From positions 1 through 25,772 of the forward strand of contig JAGQQT010000003.1 in NCBI GenBank assembly GCA_020426065.1: 25,772 nt of DNA. Direction: 5' to 3'. Source of the DNA: Planctomycetaceae bacterium. Lineage in GTDB: Bacteria; Planctomycetota; Planctomycetia; Planctomycetales; Planctomycetaceae. Below, one piece after another: positions 1 to 8,240 of this stretch. The stretch's first letter is position 1. Each line of letters begins with the position of its first letter. The position numbers and the translations under genes are program-made. A model generated the notes under the pieces. The model was given only the letters and a program-made list of their open reading frames with translations, ran no database searches and had not been told where the DNA came from.

Positions 1-1839
1 TAACGAGATCGTCTCTGCATAAGCCAGTTTACCCGTGCGTCCATCATAGTATTGGAAAATGACCTGCGGATGCGGATACGCCACCAGCCGTTTGCCTCCC
101 TGTTTTTCCGGCATGTTGAACACATTATTCACCTGCACGAGGCAGTAATACGGATAGCAGCGGTCGAGCCGGGGGATGTCGGCCAGGACGTAGCTGGACC
201 AGCGGATATCGCAGCTGCGTGGACCGGACTGGAAGTGGCCAGTAATCGGACGGTCCGCTTCATCGAGTTCCGGGACATGATTGACCGAATTATGCGGGCC
301 GCAGCAGAACTCCCAGACATTGTCGGTGACTTTGATCGCAAAGCTGTTGTGCAGATCGCCCGTGATGACAAACGTCGGCTTACCGATCTCATCCCAGGTA
401 TCGATCAGCTTTTCACGCTCATCCAGAAACACCACCCAGGCTTCTTCCTTGTTCTGGGCATCAAATTCAAACCCGCCGGCACCACTGTGAGGAATCATGA
501 ACGGCACACTTGAGACGACGAAGAAAAACTCGGCATCGCTCGCTTGCATGGTATTCAGCAGCCAGTCCCGCTGTTTTTCACCGAGCATCGAGAGGCCCGG
601 TTTATCTGGCTGACGGACATCGTGCATCTGACGATGGCTCCGCGTGTCGAGCAGGAAGAAGTGGCAATTGGCAATCTTGAAGTCACCGTAGTTATAGCGT
701 CCGATGGAATAGGCCGCTGATCCATCCGTGACCGCCGGTGGAGAAACCTCCAGAGTGTGGGCATCGACAACGCGAACGATGTCGTAAACTTTTGAATTCG
801 GATCACCGCTGTCATCGTCGTATGTGATTTCATTCACACCGGCAGTGGAAGTTCCCCAGTGAACGTGCAGGTTGGACTGCTTTTCCAGATTCAGCTTTGT
901 GAAATCCACCTGGGGATCTTTCAGGAGCGAACTTCCCTTTTTGAAATGAGCGGTCCCAAACTGGATTTCCGATTTCACGGCCTGGGGATTCGCCCAGCCA
1001 AGATAATGAGCCCACGCTTCGGTTCCGATATCCCGAAAAACCGTTCGTCGATGACGCCTGCCTGCCGATCCCGCTCCCCAGATATCGTTGACCAGTTCGT
1101 GATCATCAAAGGTGAACACACTCGGAACGCGTCGATGCCATTGAGCGAGCGGCACTCCGCGGGACATGTAGAGCTTGTAATTTTCCCACACACCCACAAT
1201 GGTCGGCATCGTCTGGACAACGGCCGGAATCTGATCTTCCGTCAGCAGGTTGGTGGCAGACCAGGCATTTACAGGTGTTTCGCGCATCTCCTCATAAAGC
1301 CAGTCGCCATTCATGATCGAAAAGTCGACGTCATCTGCAATTTCCCGCAGCATTGTCTGGTAGAGCGGGAGGGAATGGCCAATTCCATGCAAAGGGTTCT
1401 GGTTGGCACAACACCCGGCCTCGAATTTCAGGTTGAACAAACCTCGCGGATTGTATTCAGGATGCCGGGCCGTTTCCGCTGTCGGCAATGTGTGAAATGA
1501 TTCCACACTTCCCTGGGGATTGCCTTCGATGGTGACCTGATAAAAGTAGCGGGTCTCGGGCTGCAGATTCTTCAGTTCAACCACACCAGTCAGGTCGTGT
1601 GGGAAATCCGTCGGCTGTTTGATTTCCGTACTCTGGTCCAGATTGTGAGAGGAAAGTCCGTATTGCACAGCGAACTTCGCTGGTCGTGACGTTCTGGCCC
1701 AGACCAGCATGGAATCCGCTGCAGGATGACCAAGCATCGGGCCATGAGTCATTGTGGGAGGATCTTCTCCCCGGACTGTCTGTGGAGCGCAGATGGCATA
1801 ACTGATCAGGACAAGACAGGTGGCAAGAGCGCGGAACAT
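1..1839 (-). CDS. PhoD-like secreted phosphatase (partial, C-terminus beyond left edge)
   Basis: The reverse strand is open for 613 codons from an ATG at 1839 to the first base of the window, so the C-terminus is missing. Residues 1-24 look like a signal peptide: a short basic start, a hydrophobic stretch, then a probable cut near VRG/ED. Residues about 30-118 look like the fibronectin-like PhoD N-terminal domain, ending in LQPETRYFYQV. The metallophosphatase part follows, with NGDW (177-180), FDDHELVND (244-252), LDTRSHRQ (397-404), GDLHN (494-498) and CGPHN (513-517), which match PhoD metal-site blocks. PhoD enzymes are exported, metal-dependent phosphodiesterases/alkaline phosphatases that release phosphate from organic esters. 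The true substrate here cannot be told. The gene is divergent from the kinase gene at 2054. Confidence 0.9.
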   Translation of the reverse strand, partial: MFRALATCLVLISYAICAPQTVRGEDPPTMTHGPMLGHPAADSMLVWARTSRPAKFAVQYGLSSHNLDQSTEIKQPTDFPHDLTGVVELKNLQPETRYFYQVTIEGNPQGSVESFHTLPTAETARHPEYNPRGLFNLKFEAGCCANQNPLHGIGHSLPLYQTMLREIADDVDFSIMNGDWLYEEMRETPVNAWSATNLLTEDQIPAVVQTMPTIVGVWENYKLYMSRGVPLAQWHRRVPSVFTFDDHELVNDIWGAGSAGRRHRRTVFRDIGTEAWAHYLGWANPQAVKSEIQFGTAHFKKGSSLLKDPQVDFTKLNLEKQSNLHVHWGTSTAGVNEITYDDDSGDPNSKVYDIVRVVDAHTLEVSPPAVTDGSAAYSIGRYNYGDFKIANCHFFLLDTRSHRQMHDVRQPDKPGLSMLGEKQRDWLLNTMQASDAEFFFVVSSVPFMIPHSGAGGFEFDAQNKEEAWVVFLDEREKLIDTWDEIGKPTFVITGDLHNSFAIKVTDNVWEFCCGPHNSVNHVPELDEADRPITGHFQSGPRSCDIRWSSYVLADIPRLDRCYPYYCLVQVNNVFNMPEKQGGKRLVAYPHPQVIFQYYDGRTGKLAYAETISL

Positions 1840-2010
1840 GGGAAATCCTTGCTGGTCATCATGAGGAGACTTTCCTCAAACCTATCGGTTGAGCAGCAGA
1901 TTGTCCAGAATAGCGTTCCTCGGATGAGAATCGGGCAGATGGGAATAGAATCAATGCACCTGTTTTCTGTAAACTGAGACCTGACTGATTCCTGTGTTCC
2001 CATTATAAAG

Positions 2011-2027
2011 TTGCCGCTCATCGGCAA
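2011..2027. promoter_or_regulatory. Small hairpin before the kinase start
   Basis: TTGCCG and CGGCAA form a 6-bp perfect inverted repeat around a 5-nt loop, 26 bp before the kinase ATG. No T-run follows on either strand, so it is not a terminator. It lies in the 214-bp divergent region between the PhoD-like gene and the kinase, where both promoters must sit. It could be a leader hairpin or an operator half-site, but it is short enough to arise by chance. Confidence 0.25.
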
Positions 2028-2053
2028 ACCCGTCACCAGTAGATATTCTCCCC

Positions 2054-5000
2054 ATGCCTGAAGATTCGCATCAGCCTGGTCGCAAGATCACTCAGCAGGA
2101 ACTGATTGATCAGCTTTGCGATCGCTTCGAAGTGGCCTGGCAGGATGAGTTAAAACCGCTCATCGAAGACTATCTGCTCGAAGCCGCGCCGGAAGATCAG
2201 TCCCAGGTTTTATGGGAACTGATTGCGCTGGAGGTCGAGTTGCGGCAGCGGTCGGGTGTGATTGCAACCTACAGTGATTATGCCACCAGGTTTGCCAGCC
2301 ATTCGAAAATTGTGGCTGATATTTTCCGGGATCAGGAAACCCAGGTCTCACCCGATCAAAAAGAAAACACAGCCGCAAAAGCCAGTGGAAAAGCCGCACC
2401 TCCCACTTTTCCCGGTACAGAACGCTTTGAAATCATTCGACAACTGGGGCAGGGGGGATTTGGGCAGGTGTTTCATGTTCACGATCATCAGTTTCATGAT
2501 GACTGTGCCCTGAAAGTGTTAACTGTTCCGGAAGGTGCTTCGCTTTATCGGTTCAAGCGGGAGTTTCGGGTTCTGGCCGGGATGGCCCATCCACATCTGG
2601 TCGGCCTGAAAGAACTGTTTGCCGAACAGGACTACTGGTTCTTCACAATGGATCTGATTGACGGGGCTCCGCTCAACAAAGTCCTGTCCGAGACAACGTC
2701 AATTGCGAGCCGCCCGGATGCATTTTACGAGCGGATCGCTTTCCTGCTGGACCAGTTACTGGATGGCCTGGGAGCACTCCATCAGGCCGGGTTTGTGCAT
2801 CGGGATCTGAAGCCGGCGAATGTCCTCGTCACAAAAAAAGACCGAGTCATCATTCTTGATCTCGGACTGGCATCCAGCATGCAGGGCTCCGTCCCCGAAT
2901 GGCAACAGAGTGTTGAAGTGGGAATTGCCGGAACGGTGGCCTACATGGCTCCTGAACAAGCACGAGAGCAGTTCAGTCCGGCCAGTGACTGTTATGCAGT
3001 TGGCGTGATGCTGTTTGAAATGCTGACAGGCACCCGTCCATTCCAGGGATCCGTGCTGGCTGTATTGCAGAACAAGCAGAACTTTGATGCTCCCGAAGTT
3101 CGCGATCTGTTGCCGAACATCGCGCCTTTCTGGAACGACCTCTGCCGGGACCTGCTCAGCAGGGAGGCCGAGAAACGTCCCGATGTTGAGCAGATTCGGG
3201 AACGGCTGCGTCAGAAAATGGATGTGGTTCCTGCTGCCCCCCGGACCATTCGTTCGGTGAGAACGGAGTTTGTCGGGCGGGAAATGGAACTGCAGAAACT
3301 GAAGGATCTGGCACAACGAACTCACAGCGGCACACCGGCGGTCATCTTCGTTCATGCTCTCTCAGGAGTCGGCAAAACTTCACTGGTGGAACACTTCCTG
3401 GAAGAGTTGACCCACCAGCAGGATAAGACATTGATCCTCAGCAGTCGCTGTTATGACCGGGAATCGGTGCCTCACAAGGCGTTTGACGGCGTCATTGATG
3501 CGATCAGTCGGCATTTGAACAAGCTGACGATCTCTGAAGCCCGGCTGATGCTGCCCAGAAATATTGGAGATCTGGTCCGGTTGTTCCCCGTCCTGCAGCG
3601 GGTGGATGCCATCACAGAACAGATGGGTGATTACCAGCCTCCGTCCGACGTGCAGGAATCGCGCCGCAGAGCAGTCACGGCCTTCCGACAGATTCTGGAA
3701 CGACTGTCCGAACAACATCATGTCGTGATCAGTATCGATGACCTGCAGTGGGGAGACCGGGACAGTGCCCGCCTGTTCGAGGAGCTGTTACTGCAGCCGG
3801 ACTCGCCTCAGTTGCTGACGGTGTCAACCTATCGGACGGATGAACGGGATCGCAGTGACTGTCTTTCCCTGCTGTTTGCCGAAGAAGCCCGGCAGAAGTG
3901 GCCAGAGCAGCGAGTCTGGGATTTTCCGCTCGCAGATCTGTCCCCTGATGATGCCCGGAAACTCGTTGAAACCTGCAATAGTCAGCTGAAGTTGACTGAG
4001 GCAGAAATGTCCGGCATCGCCCGGGAAGCCGGGGGAAGTCCCTTTTTCATTCTTGAACTGACCCGACACAAAGCCAGTGGAACCGAATCGGTTGTTTCAC
4101 TGGAAGATGTCATTCGGAATCGGATTTCCGGAATGACGGCCACCGCCAGAACGCTGCTGGAAGTCCTGGCGATTTGTGGTCAGCCACTGGCGATGCGGGA
4201 ACTGCTCGAAATTGGCGGGACCACTCGCTCGGATATCGATTCCCTGCGTAATGAAAACCTGATCCGGATCAGCGGGACAACGGATCTCACATTTGTGGAG
4301 TGCTATCACGATCGTATTCGTGAAGCGATTGCCGCTGAGCTTTCCGCAACGACGGTCAGTGAACGACATGGACAGCTCGTCAGGGTGTTCCAGAAATATC
4401 AGCGGATTGATGCCCAGACAATGGCTCGCCATCTGGAAGGAGCGGGGCGAAAAGCAGAAGCGCTTGAGCAGTATCATCAGGCAGCAGCTTTTGCCACACA
4501 GCAACTCGCATTCGACCAGGCCGCTCGACTCTATCTCCGCATTCTGGAATTGTCCGAAGATCCTCAACCGGAACACCAGGCAACTCTGCACGCGCGCATT
4601 GCGGAAGCCTATGCCTATGATGGCCAGGCGCTCAGAGCGGCGTCCCATTATCAGGATGCCGCCCGAATCTCGAATGATCCCCTGCAGTCATTTGAATGGT
4701 CCCGGCTGGCAATGATGCGGCTGTTTCAGGCCGGTCAACTCGAGTCGGCCCATCAGATTCTGGAGCGCTTGCTGGGAAATGTCGGTCTGACTTATCCGGC
4801 CAGCATGACACAGATTATTCGTGGGATTGTCTGGGAGAAGTCGCTGCAGCAGATTCCAGTGCCCGCCCGAAGTTTGCTGACGACTCGAAGGGATCAAACC
4901 CGCAGCGAACAGCGGGTCAAGACCTGCTGGGCCGCCACTCAAAGTCTGAGCATCCTCGATCCTCTGCGGGGAGCGTATTTCCAGCTGGTCGGGGAGAGGG

Positions 5001-6079
5001 AAGCGGTCAATCAGTCTCCGTTTGCCGAGTCGTATCAGCTACGGGCTTACGGGGCCTGCCTGCTGGCCGCATCCGGTCAGTCGAAAGATCTCTCACGGGC
5101 TCGATTGCAACTGGAATCCATCCGAAGCGATCCGAAATATCCCGCCACTCATTATCTGGATGCTTTTCTGGAGATGTGTGAAGGGGCGATTGATTACCTG
5201 ACTTCTGACTTCGTCCTGGCGATTGAACGTTGTGTCAAAGCCGCTGATGCTTACACCACCAACTGCCCGGAGGCCTGGTGGGAGGCAGACCTGTCTCGGA
5301 TGTTTGCTCATTTTTCCTGTAACTTTTCCGGAGATATCCGCCAGTTGAGACACCTCATGGCGACGGATCCGTCAATTCGTCTGCGGCGGGAAACCACCTA
5401 TCACGATCTGATGATCCACGGTGTCTCGGAAATTCTGCTCAACATCGCCGATGATGATCTTTCAACCGCTGCAGGTCGTTCCGCCGAACTGGCTGGCCTG
5501 CTGGATTTCGAGCAATTCAACAACCTGCATTTCAATTATTACCTGCGGCACTTCTGGGAGTTGCGTTATCAGGGAAAAGGTTTCGAGTGCTGGGAAAAAC
5601 TGATTGAAATGGAACCCCGGTTTCGGGCAGCACTCTTGCACAAACATCACTGGTCCCGGCACGCTTATGCTTTGCACCGGGCGACCTCAGCGATTGCCGC
5701 CTGCCAGGAATTGAGAGGTGTTTCGGGCACCCGGGAGGAGCAGTGTTCCCGACTGCTGACCGATGCCGAACAGATGATCCTGCGACTCCGCAAGGAGCAG
5801 CATCAGTGTTGCAGTGCGGAAGCGGATCTGCTCGAAGCAGGGCTGGCCGCTCTGAGGCAGACAGGGATGGCTGTTTCCCTGCTGCGCAACGCACTGCATA
5901 AATTCCGGGCCTCCCGGATGAAGCTGTTTGAAGCAATTTGCCTGGACCGGCTCCAACAGCAGACCGGTTCGGTGGGAAGTCAGGATCAGGCAATCCGGGA
6001 GGATTATCTGACCGAACACCAGATCAGAAATTCAGAGAAGTTCTTCGATCTGTTTTCTCCAGGATTTTTCCAGGAATAG
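2054..6079 (+). CDS. Ser/Thr protein kinase fused to AAA-type ATPase and long helical-repeat region (PknK-like)
   Basis: This is a 1341-residue multidomain signalling protein. Residues 1-120 are a helical segment (ALEVELRQRSG, then YSDYATRF) of the kind that precedes many planctomycetal kinase domains. The kinase spans about 125-385: glycine loop GQGGFGQV (132-139), ATP-binding Lys154 in CALKVL, catalytic HRDLKPAN (249-256), DLG in place of DFG (269-271), and APE (299-301). All catalytic residues are present, so it should be active. An AAA_16-like ATPase starts at TEFVGRE (404-410), with Walker A ending GVGKT (438-442) and Walker B VVISIDD (557-563). A winged-helix-like part with HDRIREAI follows, then about 500 residues of helical, TPR-like sequence. 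The order matches PknK/MalT-type (STAND-like) regulators, in which the repeats probably sense a ligand or partner. No membrane segment is seen. No SD precedes the ATG. The input signal and substrate are unknown. Confidence 0.9.
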   Translation: MPEDSHQPGRKITQQELIDQLCDRFEVAWQDELKPLIEDYLLEAAPEDQSQVLWELIALEVELRQRSGVIATYSDYATRFASHSKIVADIFRDQETQVSPDQKENTAAKASGKAAPPTFPGTERFEIIRQLGQGGFGQVFHVHDHQFHDDCALKVLTVPEGASLYRFKREFRVLAGMAHPHLVGLKELFAEQDYWFFTMDLIDGAPLNKVLSETTSIASRPDAFYERIAFLLDQLLDGLGALHQAGFVHRDLKPANVLVTKKDRVIILDLGLASSMQGSVPEWQQSVEVGIAGTVAYMAPEQAREQFSPASDCYAVGVMLFEMLTGTRPFQGSVLAVLQNKQNFDAPEVRDLLPNIAPFWNDLCRDLLSREAEKRPDVEQIRERLRQKMDVVPAAPRTIRSVRTEFVGREMELQKLKDLAQRTHSGTPAVIFVHALSGVGKTSLVEHFLEELTHQQDKTLILSSRCYDRESVPHKAFDGVIDAISRHLNKLTISEARLMLPRNIGDLVRLFPVLQRVDAITEQMGDYQPPSDVQESRRRAVTAFRQILERLSEQHHVVISIDDLQWGDRDSARLFEELLLQPDSPQLLTVSTYRTDERDRSDCLSLLFAEEARQKWPEQRVWDFPLADLSPDDARKLVETCNSQLKLTEAEMSGIAREAGGSPFFILELTRHKASGTESVVSLEDVIRNRISGMTATARTLLEVLAICGQPLAMRELLEIGGTTRSDIDSLRNENLIRISGTTDLTFVECYHDRIREAIAAELSATTVSERHGQLVRVFQKYQRIDAQTMARHLEGAGRKAEALEQYHQAAAFATQQLAFDQAARLYLRILELSEDPQPEHQATLHARIAEAYAYDGQALRAASHYQDAARISNDPLQSFEWSRLAMMRLFQAGQLESAHQILERLLGNVGLTYPASMTQIIRGIVWEKSLQQIPVPARSLLTTRRDQTRSEQRVKTCWAATQSLSILDPLRGAYFQLVGEREAVNQSPFAESYQLRAYGACLLAASGQSKDLSRARLQLESIRSDPKYPATHYLDAFLEMCEGAIDYLTSDFVLAIERCVKAADAYTTNCPEAWWEADLSRMFAHFSCNFSGDIRQLRHLMATDPSIRLRRETTYHDLMIHGVSEILLNIADDDLSTAAGRSAELAGLLDFEQFNNLHFNYYLRHFWELRYQGKGFECWEKLIEMEPRFRAALLHKHHWSRHAYALHRATSAIAACQELRGVSGTREEQCSRLLTDAEQMILRLRKEQHQCCSAEADLLEAGLAALRQTGMAVSLLRNALHKFRASRMKLFEAICLDRLQQQTGSVGSQDQAIREDYLTEHQIRNSEKFFDLFSPGFFQE

Positions 6080-6086
6080 AACTGGT

Positions 6087-6482
6087 CTAGTCGATTCCGA
6101 CCACAATTCCACCGGTCAGATAGCGGCCGGTGCTGGTGGATCGACACCATTTCAGTCGGACAATCGCTTCATGATGCCGCTCGCGTGCTTCCCAGGAGAG
6201 CCGAACATACGGCTCCACGATCAGTTCCAGATGCTCCAGACAAACTCCCTCAGCGGAGAAATTGAGAATGGTTCCCTCAACGGGTTCTTCCCGGGGCATC
6301 AGCTGCTCATCGACCGGGACAATCGTGACTGGAAAAGCCGCTCCACTGCGGTCAATTTTCCGACGCTCTTCCTGCAACGAATGATTGATCCAGTTGGCAG
6401 TCCGCTTCACGGATTTCTGTGAACTTGTACTGGAATCAAGGGTTTCGGAAGCATAATCAACGGGACAGGCGGAACGTGACAT
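6087..6482 (-). CDS. PilZ-domain protein, probable cyclic-di-GMP binder
   Basis: The 131-residue protein starts at the ATG at 6482, chosen because AAAGGTG lies 6 bases before it; a longer in-frame start at 6761 has no such support and adds low-complexity sequence. The PilZ ligand motifs are both present: RKIDR (41-45, RxxxR) and NFSAEG (74-79, [D/N]xSxxG). The rest of the domain runs to the C-terminus with the expected beta-strand pattern (VRLSWEAR, AIVRLKW, YLTGGIVV). PilZ domains bind cyclic-di-GMP and pass the signal to envelope, motility or polysaccharide machinery. The first 35 residues look disordered. The gene converges on the kinase with a 7-bp gap and no terminator between, so the two transcripts probably overlap. 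It is divergent from folC. Confidence 0.8.
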   Translation of the reverse strand: MSRSACPVDYASETLDSSTSSQKSVKRTANWINHSLQEERRKIDRSGAAFPVTIVPVDEQLMPREEPVEGTILNFSAEGVCLEHLELIVEPYVRLSWEARERHHEAIVRLKWCRSTSTGRYLTGGIVVGID

Positions 6483-6575
6483 AGTGCACCTTTCGAACAA
6501 AGAAGATGTCTCAGAAGATGGGGTGCGAGTCGTAGAATGGCTCAGCAGCTCAGAAATGTGTTGCCTCAAACATAG

Positions 6576-6612
6576 ATCGAATTCGATGCGTGCAGATCTG
6601 CTGCAAATCGAT
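6576..6612. promoter_or_regulatory. Cluster of perfect palindromes in the pilZ/folC divergent region
   Basis: Positions 6576-6587 read ATCGAATTCGAT, a perfect 12-bp palindrome. Four bases on, 6592-6601 read GCAGATCTGC, a perfect 10-bp palindrome, and 6607-6612 is ATCGAT, which repeats the end of the first site. The cluster lies about 95 bp upstream of the pilZ start and about 50 bp upstream of the likely folC promoter. Adjacent palindromes suggest dimeric regulator sites. The 312-bp region 6483-6794 contains no gene that I can support. Confidence 0.35.
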
Positions 6613-6656
6613 TTCCCGAGCTTGTGAGGACTTGATGTGCGAGAATGGCGGGTTGG

Positions 6657-6665
6657 TGCTATTAT
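6657..6665 (+). promoter_or_regulatory. Extended -10 promoter candidate for folC
   Basis: TGCTATTAT fits the extended -10 form TGnTATnnT. No good -35 box is found at 16-18 bp, which is tolerated by extended -10 promoters. Transcription would start near 6672 and give a leader of roughly 120 nt before the folC GTG. This is a motif-based guess. Confidence 0.35.
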
Positions 6666-6666
6666 C

Positions 6667-6783
6667 AACGTGCCGGCAACAGTCATGTTGCCTTCTGGCA
6701 TCACGTTTGTTGACGTTGAGAAACAGGTTTGAAGTTTGGCGGGAAAATCCTGGTTCGCCAAAGCACCAGGATTTCAGGAAGGA
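6667..6783 (+). promoter_or_regulatory. Structured 5' leader of folC, candidate cis-regulatory RNA
   Basis: Two structures are visible. The first (6667-6707) is nested: AACGTG (6667-6672) pairs with CACGTT (6702-6707), and inside it GGCAACA (6675-6681) pairs with TGTTGCC (6686-6692) around a 4-nt loop. The second is a perfect 10-bp hairpin, AAATCCTGGT (6745-6754) with ACCAGGATTT (6765-6774). Its loop contains CGCCAAA (6756-6762), which is complementary to TTTGGCG (6735-6741) just upstream, so a pseudoknot or an alternative fold is possible. The SD AGGAAGGA (6776-6783) begins one base after the hairpin. The arrangement suggests translational control of folC. No known riboswitch class is recognised. 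Confidence 0.4.
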
Positions 6784-6794
6784 CATTTCGCAGA

Positions 6795-8216
6795 GTGACC
6801 GAGTCGTATCAGGATGCGGTAAACTGGCTGTACGGACGTGTCAATTTTGAGCGACTGGGGGCCGGACAATATACCCGCTCAGATTTTAAGCTGGAGCGTA
6901 TGGCTCGGCTGCTTGATGCGCTGGGCAATCCGCAGAATCAGATACCCGTCGTCCATATTGCGGGAACCAAAGGGAAGGGGACAACCGCTTCGCTGATCTC
7001 GGAAATTCTGATCCAGGCAGGGTACCGAACCGGGCTTTACACATCTCCGCACCGCATCCGCATTGAAGAGCGGTTTGTGGTAAACCGGGAGCTGATTTCC
7101 GAAGAGAACTTTGTCCGGCTGGTTAATGTGCTGGTGGATTATGTGGAGGCTCTGAGCGGCCCTGAGCAGGCCCTCACACCCACTTTTTTTGAACTCGTGA
7201 CCGCCATGGCCTGGCTGCATTTTCTGGAACAGCAGGTGGACATCGCTGTGCTGGAAGTGGGACTGGGCGGTCGACTGGATTCAACAAATCTATGCCAGCC
7301 ACTGGTCACGGCGATCACCAGTATTTCTCTGGATCATACACGTCTGCTGGGAGAGACTGTGGAATTGATCACACGTGAAAAAGCGGGCATCATCAAACCG
7401 AACATTCCGGTCGTGACATCCGTGAAAGATCCTGCCTGTCTGGATGTGAGCCGGGAGCGGGCACAGGAACATGGCTGTAACTTGATTCGACTCGGAAATG
7501 ATTTTGATTTTGAACTTCGCCGCTCCTGGAAACCAGAGAACCGAAAGCAGCAGTTGCAGATCACGCTCCCTGCTCATGCAAATGATCACATCCTGGATGT
7601 CGAGTTTTCCAAACCCGGCCTGGTTTACGGAGAAAATATTGCTCTGGCCGCTGCAGCCGCCACGGAACTCTCCCGACAGGGATGGAACATCACTTCTGCC
7701 CAGATTGCTAAAGCCTCGGAGGAGGTCAGCCTGCCACTCCGTTTTGAGATCATTCACGAACAGCCTCTGGTGATAGTTGATGCCGCTCATAACCCGGCAT
7801 CCATCCGACAACTGATTAACACTGTCAATTCATCATTTCCTGCGAAGAGAGTTTACTGGCTGTTGAGTATTTCCCGTGATAAGGATATTGAAGGAATTGT
7901 CCGTGAGTTTCAGGGAGTCGAGACGATTCTGGTCAGCCAGTATCTGGGGAATGTCCGGGCAAGCTCAGCGGAAGAATTGTCCTGCCTTTTTGAGGCTCAG
8001 GGGATTCAGACACTGGCAGTGACCAACTCACCTGAAGAATCCCTCGCTGCGGTCCAGCGTTGGGCTGGGCCAGACGATGTGATTGTGGGAACCGGTTCTC
8101 TTTTTTATGCCTCTGAACTCAGGGAACGGATTCTGGCGAAAGGAATGTCCAGCAATCACTCTGCTTCGGGCCGAATTGATGAGTTAGCCAGTCATTCAAC
8201 ATCCGGGCAGATCTAG
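6795..8216 (+). CDS. folC: Folylpolyglutamate synthase / dihydrofolate synthase
   Basis: FolC joins glutamate to dihydropteroate and/or to folates by ATP-dependent ligation in the cytoplasm. The GTG at 6795 is chosen because the family start (SYQDAVNWLYGRVNFER) follows at once and AGGAAGGA lies upstream; a TTG at 6729 in the same frame would translate the leader hairpin. The 473-residue product shows the Mur-ligase P-loop GTKGKGT (57-63), YTSPHRIRIEER (82-93), the second loop TPTFFELVTAMAW (128-140), LEVGLGGRLDSTN (153-165), LDHT (179-182) and KAGIIKP (196-202), where the Lys is usually carbamylated. The C-terminal domain contains DAAHNP. The tail is rich in Ser and His. truB follows after 24 bp, so the two are probably cotranscribed. 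Whether it is mono- or bifunctional cannot be told. Confidence 0.95.
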   Translation: MTESYQDAVNWLYGRVNFERLGAGQYTRSDFKLERMARLLDALGNPQNQIPVVHIAGTKGKGTTASLISEILIQAGYRTGLYTSPHRIRIEERFVVNRELISEENFVRLVNVLVDYVEALSGPEQALTPTFFELVTAMAWLHFLEQQVDIAVLEVGLGGRLDSTNLCQPLVTAITSISLDHTRLLGETVELITREKAGIIKPNIPVVTSVKDPACLDVSRERAQEHGCNLIRLGNDFDFELRRSWKPENRKQQLQITLPAHANDHILDVEFSKPGLVYGENIALAAAAATELSRQGWNITSAQIAKASEEVSLPLRFEIIHEQPLVIVDAAHNPASIRQLINTVNSSFPAKRVYWLLSISRDKDIEGIVREFQGVETILVSQYLGNVRASSAEELSCLFEAQGIQTLAVTNSPEESLAAVQRWAGPDDVIVGTGSLFYASELRERILAKGMSSNHSASGRIDELASHSTSGQI

Positions 8217-8240
8217 GCAGGGGAATCGGGAAACAGTGTG

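Noticed and set aside
52..513. Open frame of 153 codons on the plus strand, and another at 859-1500
   Set aside because: Both lie antisense to the PhoD-like gene, whose motifs are continuous on the minus strand; neither gives a recognisable protein.
2054..6079. Possible pseudokinase because DFG is DLG
   Set aside because: DLG is common in active kinases; Lys154, Asp251 and Asp269 are all present.
6729..6794. Upstream TTG start that would add 22 residues to FolC
   Set aside because: The added residues do not match the family N-terminus and would put the hairpin and SD inside the coding sequence; GTG 6795 fits better.
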